Origin: Planctomycetota bacterium
GTDB lineage: Bacteria; Planctomycetota; UBA1135; GCA-002686595
Length of the DNA stretch: 10,680 nucleotides
Reading direction: 5' to 3'
Assembly (NCBI GenBank): GCA_027623615.1
Contig: JAQBVH010000047.1
Coordinates: 1 to 10,680 of the forward strand
Shown piece after piece: positions 1 through 4,600 of this stretch. A program made the translations under genes and the position numbers. The notes under the pieces were generated by a model that worked only from the letters and a program-made list of their open reading frames with translations, did not search any database and was not told the origin of the DNA. Numbering within the stretch: the first letter of the stretch is position 1; each line of letters opens with the position of its first letter.

Positions 1-17
1 GAGGTTGGCACGGCGGT

Positions 18-29
18 TGACCTTGGTCA
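18..29. promoter_or_regulatory. Short dyad upstream of the FG-GAP gene, possible operator
   Basis: TGACC-TT-GGTCA is a perfect inverted repeat with 5-bp arms and a 2-bp spacer, about 50 bp upstream of the start codon at 81. It overlaps a TTGACC (17-22) that resembles a sigma70 -35 box, but no convincing -10 box lies 16-18 bp downstream. A dyad this short can occur by chance. The regulatory role is inferred from its position only. The remaining leader, about 60-80, is rich in A and C and has no Shine-Dalgarno sequence. Confidence 0.2.
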
Positions 30-80
30 CCCGCGCCGGAAGCACGCAGCACCGGCCTGGAACACCAAACAACCAATCCC

Positions 81-1607
81 ATGCATACCCCTCTGCACGT
101 TTCTCTCCTCGGCCTCGGCCTGACCACCCTCGCCTCCGCTCAATTCGGCGCGGGCAGCACCTACTTCCCCGGCGCGGAGCCCGAGGGCGTCGTCCTGGCC
201 GACTTCGACGGCGACGGCGACCTCGACCTGGCGGCCACCACGGACGCGCCGGACAAGGTCTCCATCCTGACCAACACCGGCGGCGGCACCTTCACGGGCC
301 CCATCCAGGTCTTCCTGGGCAACGGGACCTCGCCCCAGGACCTCGTGGCCGGCGACGTCGACGGCGACGGCGACATGGACCTGATCGTGGCGCTGAAGAA
401 CGTGAACGCCATCCAGGTGATCACCAACGTCGGCGGCGCGTTCGTCCCCGGCGCGACGACCTCGGTCGCGGGCGACGAGCCGCGTCACCTGGCGATCGGC
501 GACATCGACGGGGACGGCGACCTCGACGTGGTCACCTCGAACCGCAAGACGGACAACCTCAGCATCTTGCGCAACACGGGCGGCGCCTTCGCGCTCAGCG
601 CGACCGTCCCGGGCGGCGCGGAGCCGCGCAAGGTGGTGCTCGCCGACTTCGATGGCGACGGGGACCGTGACCTCGCCGTGAGCGCCCACGACGAGCGCAC
701 GATTCGCATCCTGAGCAACAACGGTGGCGGCACCTTCACGAGCCAGGCGAGCCTGTTCGTCGGCGCCCAGCTACGCCCCGACGGCCTCGCGGCCGGCGAC
801 ATGGACGGCGACGGCGACCAGGACCTGATCGCTGCGGTCAGCGGCAACACCGCCGCGCAGATGTTCGTCAGCGTCTTCGTGAACCAGGGCGGCGGCAGCT
901 GGGGTGTCCCGCTGCACTTCCCCTCCGGCGGCATGAACCCGGACGACGTCGAGGTCGCCGACCTCAACGGTGACGGCCTGCTCGACGCGGCCGTCTCCAA
1001 CCAGGACTCGAACACGGTCGCCAGCCTGGCAGGCCTGGGCGGCGGCGTGCTCGGCGCCCCGAGCCTGGTCGGCACGGGGACGCGCCCCGGCGACGTCGAG
1101 CTGGGCGACCTGGACGGCAACGGCAGCCCGGACCTCGCCGTGGCGGATCGCGACTCGAACGACGTGATGGTCTTCTTGAACCAGAACGCGGGCGGCGGGA
1201 TCGGCACGAGCTACTGCGGCCCGGCCAACCTGAACTCGAGCGGCCTGTCCGCCGTGATCTCGGCTGTGGGCAGCACCAGCGTCGCGGCCAACAACGTCCG
1301 CCTCGACGCCGCGCAGATGCCGTCGGGCGAGTTCGGCTACTTCGTCAACTCGATGACCCAGGGCTTCGTCATGCCTCCGGGCAGCCAGGGCAACCTCTGC
1401 CTCGGCGGCAGCATCGGTCGCCACACCGCCAACGTGATGAACACGGGCGCGGCCGGCGAGTTCTCCCTGCAGCTGAACCTGACCATGGTCCCGACCCCCG
1501 GCGGCATGGTCGCCGTCGGCGCCGGTGAGACCTGGAACTGGCAGGCCTGGTTCCGCGACGGCGCCTCGTCGAACTTCACCGACGGGATCTCGATCCTCTT
1601 CCAGTAA
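81..1607 (+). CDS. Secreted FG-GAP/VCBS repeat protein, predicted seven-bladed beta-propeller
   Basis: The 508-residue protein is predicted to be exported. Residues 1-20 form a signal peptide (hydrophobic LLGLGLTTL core, cleavage after ASA20, mature N-terminus Gln21). The n-region has His but no Lys or Arg, which is unusual. Seven repeats of about 50 residues follow, each carrying the Ca-binding DxDGDGDxD loop (first Asp at 41, 92, 141, 189, 240, 294, 343); the last two are degenerate (DLNGDG, DLDGNG). Seven such repeats are the number in integrin-alpha-type propellers. Residues about 372-508 form a separate domain with two cysteines (379, 440) and an aromatic end (WNWQAWFRD, SNFTDG). I remember similar C-terminal modules in secreted planctomycete proteins but cannot name a family. 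No enzymatic motif is visible; extracellular binding or adhesion is the likely role. ATG 81 is the only usual start between the upstream in-frame stop (18-20) and the signal peptide. No Shine-Dalgarno sequence precedes it. Confidence 0.92.
   Translation: MHTPLHVSLLGLGLTTLASAQFGAGSTYFPGAEPEGVVLADFDGDGDLDLAATTDAPDKVSILTNTGGGTFTGPIQVFLGNGTSPQDLVAGDVDGDGDMDLIVALKNVNAIQVITNVGGAFVPGATTSVAGDEPRHLAIGDIDGDGDLDVVTSNRKTDNLSILRNTGGAFALSATVPGGAEPRKVVLADFDGDGDRDLAVSAHDERTIRILSNNGGGTFTSQASLFVGAQLRPDGLAAGDMDGDGDQDLIAAVSGNTAAQMFVSVFVNQGGGSWGVPLHFPSGGMNPDDVEVADLNGDGLLDAAVSNQDSNTVASLAGLGGGVLGAPSLVGTGTRPGDVELGDLDGNGSPDLAVADRDSNDVMVFLNQNAGGGIGTSYCGPANLNSSGLSAVISAVGSTSVAANNVRLDAAQMPSGEFGYFVNSMTQGFVMPPGSQGNLCLGGSIGRHTANVMNTGAAGEFSLQLNLTMVPTPGGMVAVGAGETWNWQAWFRDGASSNFTDGISILFQ
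186..1181 (+). repeat. Seven in-frame FG-GAP repeat units
   Basis: This is the repeat-coding part of the propeller gene. The Asp codons that open the calcium loops are at 201, 354, 501, 645, 798, 960 and 1107, spaced 144-162 bp apart and always in frame. The DNA around each loop is nearly the same (GACGGCGACGGCGAC-like), while the sequence between loops is diverged. This points to old duplications kept by selection on the loops, not a recent tandem expansion. Confidence 0.85.
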
Positions 1608-1652
1608 GGAACGGGGAGGAGGCAGGGCGCGTCCAGGGTTCTTATCGTTTCG

Positions 1653-1673
1653 TGGTCAGCCGCTGGTCAGCCG
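1653..1673. repeat. Tandem 10-bp repeat across the stop codon of the DUF1579-like gene
   Basis: TGGTCAGCCG occurs at 1653-1662 and again at 1664-1673, an 11-bp period. The right copy holds the TGA stop (1669-1667, - strand) and the last Gly codon of the minus-strand gene. The left copy lies just past the stop, in another frame. It looks like a small slippage duplication in the 59-bp gap between the two convergent genes. I see no hairpin followed by a T-run in this gap, so no intrinsic terminator is called for either gene. Confidence 0.6.
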
Positions 1674-2842
1674 TTGCAGCGTTCGCAGACCTTGCCCTCG
1701 GCCGCGGCCTTCACGCAGCACGGGTGGGCGCACGCGCCGCCGGCCTTCTCGGCCTTGTCGCAGCACGAGCCGGCCTTGAAGCTGACCTGCTTGGCACCCG
1801 GAGCGCGCTCGTAGGTCGCCTCGAAGGCGCGCAGCGTGTCGCCGCCACCGATCATGAGGTCCGTGCTGACGCTGACGACGCCGGCCTTGGAGAGCTGCAC
1901 GATGCTGCGCTCGACCATGGGGACTCCCTCCATGGTGCGCTCCGAAGTGGTGATGATCTGATCACCCTCGCGGCGCGCCGTGCCGATCGAGAACTCACCC
2001 ATGCTCGAGAGCACGATGTTGGTGAAGGACTCGGTGTTCGGATCCCAGGCCATGTACCACTGGCCCTGGTAGTCGCCCGGCTGACCCAGGATCGACCCCG
2101 AGAGGACCAGCCCGCCGTAGCGCCACTCGACAGCCTCGGTCGCGGTGATGTCCATCTCCATGCCCATCATCGCGACGCTGCCCTTCAGGTTCCAATTGCC
2201 GACCATGGGAGCGAGCGGCGCGAGCGTGTCGGCCGGCGTGTCCACGCTGGACTCCCTGGCGGGGGCGGGCTCCGTGGAGGTGCGCTTCACGCGCCCCCAC
2301 ACATGCTTGAAGGAGCCGTCGAGGCCGCTCAGCCGCTCCATCGAGAACTGATAGCCCTCCGCGGTCACCTCGGTGATCGCGCGCTCGGCGAAGGGCACGC
2401 CCTCCTCGCGACTGCTGTAGGTGCTGACGAGCTTGCCGTCGATCCAGGTCACGTCCTGCTTGCTCGCACCCATCGAGCCGACCGAGACGCAGATCACCTC
2501 CGACCGCTCGCGGTCCCAGCCGTACAGGGTGCGAAACTCCAGCGGACCGATCGGCGTGGCGACCTTCTCGTCGAGCTGGACGTAGTGACCGCCGAGCACC
2601 AGCTGGCCATTGGCGGTGCTGGTCCAGTCCGCCGGGTCCATGCCAGGTGCGGGAACGAACTTGCCGCCGCCCTCGAACTGCCCGATGAAGTGATGGAACT
2701 TGGCCACCTCGGGCGCGGGCTCGAAGGACTGGGCGAGGGCGGGCAGGGTCAGGGCAAGCGCGGTGAGCGCGCGGGGAATGAACGAACTGGGAATCTCCTG
2801 GGAAGGGTTGGGAGCCCGAAGCCTAACGTCATTCGCGCGCAC
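1667..2842 (-). CDS. Secreted tandem DUF1579-like protein with cysteine-rich C-terminal tail
   Basis: The 391-residue protein has a signal peptide (core ALTALALTLP, cleavage after ALA37, then Gln38). Two copies of one domain follow, at about 49-187 and 210-349, and align by eye: GQFEGGG with GNWNLKG, LYGWDRERSEV with YMAWDPNTESF, EEGVPFAER with MEGVPMVER. The pattern (G-x-W/F start, long beta-strand stretches) resembles DUF1579, a probable lipocalin-like barrel of unknown function. A 32-residue tail carries seven cysteines (360, 361, 371, 375, 376, 386, 389) in a CAHPCC...VCERC pattern that looks metal-binding. The chosen start is GTG 2842, because AGGAGG (2858-2853) lies 10 nt ahead; a TTG at 2863 is the alternative. 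The n-region is long for a signal peptide. The gene begins 53 bp after the sulfatase stop, so it is probably the second gene of that operon. The molecular function is unknown. Confidence 0.82.
   Translation of the reverse strand: MRANDVRLRAPNPSQEIPSSFIPRALTALALTLPALAQSFEPAPEVAKFHHFIGQFEGGGKFVPAPGMDPADWTSTANGQLVLGGHYVQLDEKVATPIGPLEFRTLYGWDRERSEVICVSVGSMGASKQDVTWIDGKLVSTYSSREEGVPFAERAITEVTAEGYQFSMERLSGLDGSFKHVWGRVKRTSTEPAPARESSVDTPADTLAPLAPMVGNWNLKGSVAMMGMEMDITATEAVEWRYGGLVLSGSILGQPGDYQGQWYMAWDPNTESFTNIVLSSMGEFSIGTARREGDQIITTSERTMEGVPMVERSIVQLSKAGVVSVSTDLMIGGGDTLRAFEATYERAPGAKQVSFKAGSCCDKAEKAGGACAHPCCVKAAAEGKVCERCNG
1670..1771 (-). other. Seven-cysteine tail of the DUF1579-like protein
   Basis: This segment encodes the last 34 residues, including CC, CAHPCC and CERC with one His. 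Elsewhere the protein has almost no cysteine, so the tail is a distinct module added after the second barrel-like domain. For an exported protein the cysteines could form disulfides, bind a metal, or attach to a surface or partner; the sequence alone does not decide. I recall comparable short CxHxCC...CxxC stretches in planctomycete and verrucomicrobial proteins, but that is from memory only. Confidence 0.6.
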
Positions 2843-2852
2843 CCGTGGAGGG

Positions 2853-2858
2853 CCTCCT
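2853..2858 (-). promoter_or_regulatory. Shine-Dalgarno AGGAGG that sets the start of the DUF1579-like gene
   Basis: A full AGGAGG on the minus strand lies 10 nt before GTG 2842 and only five bases into the longer TTG-started frame (2863). This favours GTG as the true start. It is the only strong Shine-Dalgarno sequence next to any of the four starts here, which fits this gene being internal to an operon. Confidence 0.55.
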
Positions 2859-2895
2859 GACAAGGTATGGCAGGAGTTTCGTAGGGCAGGGAGCG

Positions 2896-4365
2896 TCAGC
2901 GAGCCCGCAGCGCTTCCAGCGCCCTGGTCATGCGCTCGACGACCTCGGGGCGCTCCGCTGCCAGGTCCCTGTCCTCGCCCGGGTCCGCCTGCAGGTCGAA
3001 GAGGCGCGTGCCGTCGAAGGGCTTGCCCTTGGGATTCTGGCGTCCGCCGGAGCCGGTCGAGAAGACCGCCTTCCAGCGGCCCTCCCGCAGCGCGAACGTG
3101 CCGTTGACCGAGTGATGGACCACCGCTCCGCCGCGCTTCGCGTTGTCCGGGTCGCGCAGAAGGCTCAGCAGCGAGTAGCTGTCCCGCGCAGCGCCCTCGG
3201 GCACCGGTTGCTCGAGCAGCGCCGCGAAGGTCGCGAAGAGATCCACGTGACAGATCGGCTCGGCGCAGGTCGTGCCGGGCTCGACCACGCTCGGCCAGCG
3301 CACGAAGAAGGGCACGCGGTGGCCCGCCTCGTAGACGTCGGCCTTGGTCCCGCGCCAGGGGCCGTTCGGCCGGTGGTGGTCGGGGTGGTAGCCGTGGGCC
3401 GTCGGCACGGTCACGTGGTCCGTGGCGCGGTCGTCGAGCTGGTACATGTAGGAGCCGTTGTCGGAGGTGACCACGACCAGCGTCTCCGCCGCCGCGCCCG
3501 TGTCCTCCAGGGCCTTCAGCACACGGCCGATGCTCCAGTCGACCTGCACGATGAAGTCGCCGTACTCGCCGAGGCCCGTGCGATCGCGGAAGTGATCGTG
3601 GGGCAGCGTCGGCTTGTGGGGCGCAGTGAGGGGCATGTAGAGGAAGAAGGGCGCCTCTCCCTTGGACGCGTCCTCGATGAACGCGACCGCTTCGCGGGTC
3701 AGGTCGTCGAGCACGTTCTCGATCCGAAAGTCGATCGAGCGCGGTCCCTGGCGCACGAACGCGGGGAAGCCCTGCGCCTTCTGCTGAGCGGTCGGCTGAG
3801 CGGCGAAGTGGTCGTCCTGGATGTACACGTAGGGCGCCATGTCGAGCGACGCCGACACGCCGAAGTAGTGGTCGAACCCGTGGTGAGTCGGACCATCGCT
3901 GATCACACCCGCGAAGTCGATGCCGGGATCACCGGCCCAGGTCGAGGTGTCCGCGTCCTCGGCCAGCTTCGGCAGCTGCATGCCCAGGTGCCACTTGCCC
4001 ACCGCCGCCGTGCGGTAGCCCGCGCCCTTGAGGAGAGTGGCCAGGGTCGGCTGATCGGGCTCGAGCAGCGGCGTGCTGTAGCCACCGAGCACGCCGCTCT
4101 TCAAGCGCGAGCGCCAGCAGTACGTCCCGGTCAACAGGCCGTAGCGCGTCGGCGTGCACACCGCGGAGGGCGAGTGGGAGTCCGTGAAGGTCATGCCCTG
4201 CTCGGCCAGTGCGTCGAAGTTCGGCGTCGGGATGCGCGACTGCGGGTTGAGGACGTGCACGTCTCCGTACCCCAGGTCGTCCGCCAGGATCACGACGACA
4301 TTGGGTCTTGGCGACTGAGCGGCGGCGAGGGAGGCGGTGAGGAGCAGGGCGCACGTGCGGATCAT
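2896..4365 (-). CDS. Secreted arylsulfatase-type sulfatase (formylglycine-dependent, Cys type)
   Basis: The 489-residue enzyme should hydrolyse sulfate esters outside the cytoplasm. The signal peptide is residues 1-16 (core CALLLTASL, cleavage after AAA16, then Gln17). The sulfatase fold follows with all key residues: Asp29-Asp30 (LADDLGYGD, metal), Cys70 in CTPTR (converted to formylglycine, with Arg74), Lys124 and His126 (GKWHLG), His250 (APHKP), Asp302-Asn303 (TSDNGSY, metal) and Lys341 (WRGTKADVYEAGHRVP). The C-terminal sub-domain ends with LFDLQADPGEDRDL, typical of the family. Length is normal and the gene looks intact. The substrate is unknown; marine planctomycetes use many such enzymes on sulfated polysaccharides. 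Activation requires a formylglycine-generating enzyme encoded elsewhere. The start at 4365 places Met directly before the signal peptide; ATG 4401 would add 12 residues. Neither has a good Shine-Dalgarno sequence. It is probably the first gene of an operon with the downstream DUF1579-like gene. Confidence 0.95.
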   Translation of the reverse strand: MIRTCALLLTASLAAAQSPRPNVVVILADDLGYGDVHVLNPQSRIPTPNFDALAEQGMTFTDSHSPSAVCTPTRYGLLTGTYCWRSRLKSGVLGGYSTPLLEPDQPTLATLLKGAGYRTAAVGKWHLGMQLPKLAEDADTSTWAGDPGIDFAGVISDGPTHHGFDHYFGVSASLDMAPYVYIQDDHFAAQPTAQQKAQGFPAFVRQGPRSIDFRIENVLDDLTREAVAFIEDASKGEAPFFLYMPLTAPHKPTLPHDHFRDRTGLGEYGDFIVQVDWSIGRVLKALEDTGAAAETLVVVTSDNGSYMYQLDDRATDHVTVPTAHGYHPDHHRPNGPWRGTKADVYEAGHRVPFFVRWPSVVEPGTTCAEPICHVDLFATFAALLEQPVPEGAARDSYSLLSLLRDPDNAKRGGAVVHHSVNGTFALREGRWKAVFSTGSGGRQNPKGKPFDGTRLFDLQADPGEDRDLAAERPEVVERMTRALEALRAR

Positions 4366-4491
4366 GCGAGAACCGTAGCGAGGGACGCGGGGCGCCGCCA
4401 TGCCTGCTCGAGCGCACGGGGCGGAACCTCGAGAGGGACCCGTCGTTCCACCCGGAGGCCCGCGATTCGTGATTTGCGCACGGAGCCCAGG

Positions 4492-4508
4492 GGTTTCCGA
4501 CGGTTTCC
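4492..4508. repeat. Paired GGTTTCC direct repeat in the divergent intergenic region
   Basis: GGTTTCC occurs at 4492-4498 and 4502-4508, ten bases apart start to start, about one helical turn. The pair lies between the divergent sulfatase and TPR genes, upstream of the possible TPR-gene promoter. The spacing would suit a dimeric regulator or a pair of activator contacts, but two 7-mers could match by chance. No clear promoter for the minus-strand operon was seen between 4366 and 4600. Confidence 0.25.
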
Positions 4509-4540
4509 CAAGCTGCCGACCCGGGTAGCTCGTCCGTGTC

Positions 4541-4569
4541 CTGCCTGGATCGGCCCCGCCTCCTACAAT
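4541..4569 (+). promoter_or_regulatory. Possible sigma70-type promoter of the giant TPR gene
   Basis: TACAAT at 4564-4569 matches five of six bases of the -10 consensus and stands out in this GC-rich DNA. CTGCCT at 4541-4546, with a 17-bp spacer, matches only three of six bases of the -35 consensus. Transcription would start near 4576-4578, giving a 5' leader of about 25 nt before ATG 4601. The call rests on the -10 box and its position. Confidence 0.35.
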
Positions 4570-4577
4570 CGAAGCGG

Positions 4578-4598
4578 ATGCTCAAGTTGCCTCTCTGA
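4578..4598 (+). other. Six-codon mini-ORF (MLKLPL) just before the TPR gene
   Basis: ATG 4578 opens six codons (MLKLPL) and stops at TGA 4596-4598, two bases before ATG 4601 of the TPR gene and in a different frame. If transcription starts about 7-9 bases after the TACAAT box, this ATG would lie at or very near the 5' end of the mRNA and could be read leaderless. Ribosomes ending here could re-initiate at 4601, which has no Shine-Dalgarno sequence. An ORF this short may be accidental. Confidence 0.22.
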
Positions 4599-4600
4599 TC

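Noticed and set aside
186..1181. DNA-level tandem repeats (GGCGACGGCGAC-like) as a separate repeat element
   Set aside because: They are fully explained by the calcium-loop codons of the seven FG-GAP repeats and always stay in frame.
1590..1666. Possible terminator hairpin between the convergent genes
   Set aside because: Only a weak 4-bp pairing (TTCC with GGAA) around the TAA at 1605 was found, with no following T-run, so it is not enough for an intrinsic terminator.
2777..2779. Rare ATT start for the DUF1579-like gene, directly before the signal peptide core
   Set aside because: It would give a neat short signal peptide, and AGGAG lies upstream (2799-2795), but the spacing of 15 nt is too long and ATT starts are very rare. 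GTG 2842 with AGGAGG at 10 nt is better.
1652..2860. 402-codon open frame on the plus strand
   Set aside because: It is antisense to the DUF1579-like gene, which has a signal peptide, a domain duplication and a Shine-Dalgarno sequence. The antisense translation has no such features.
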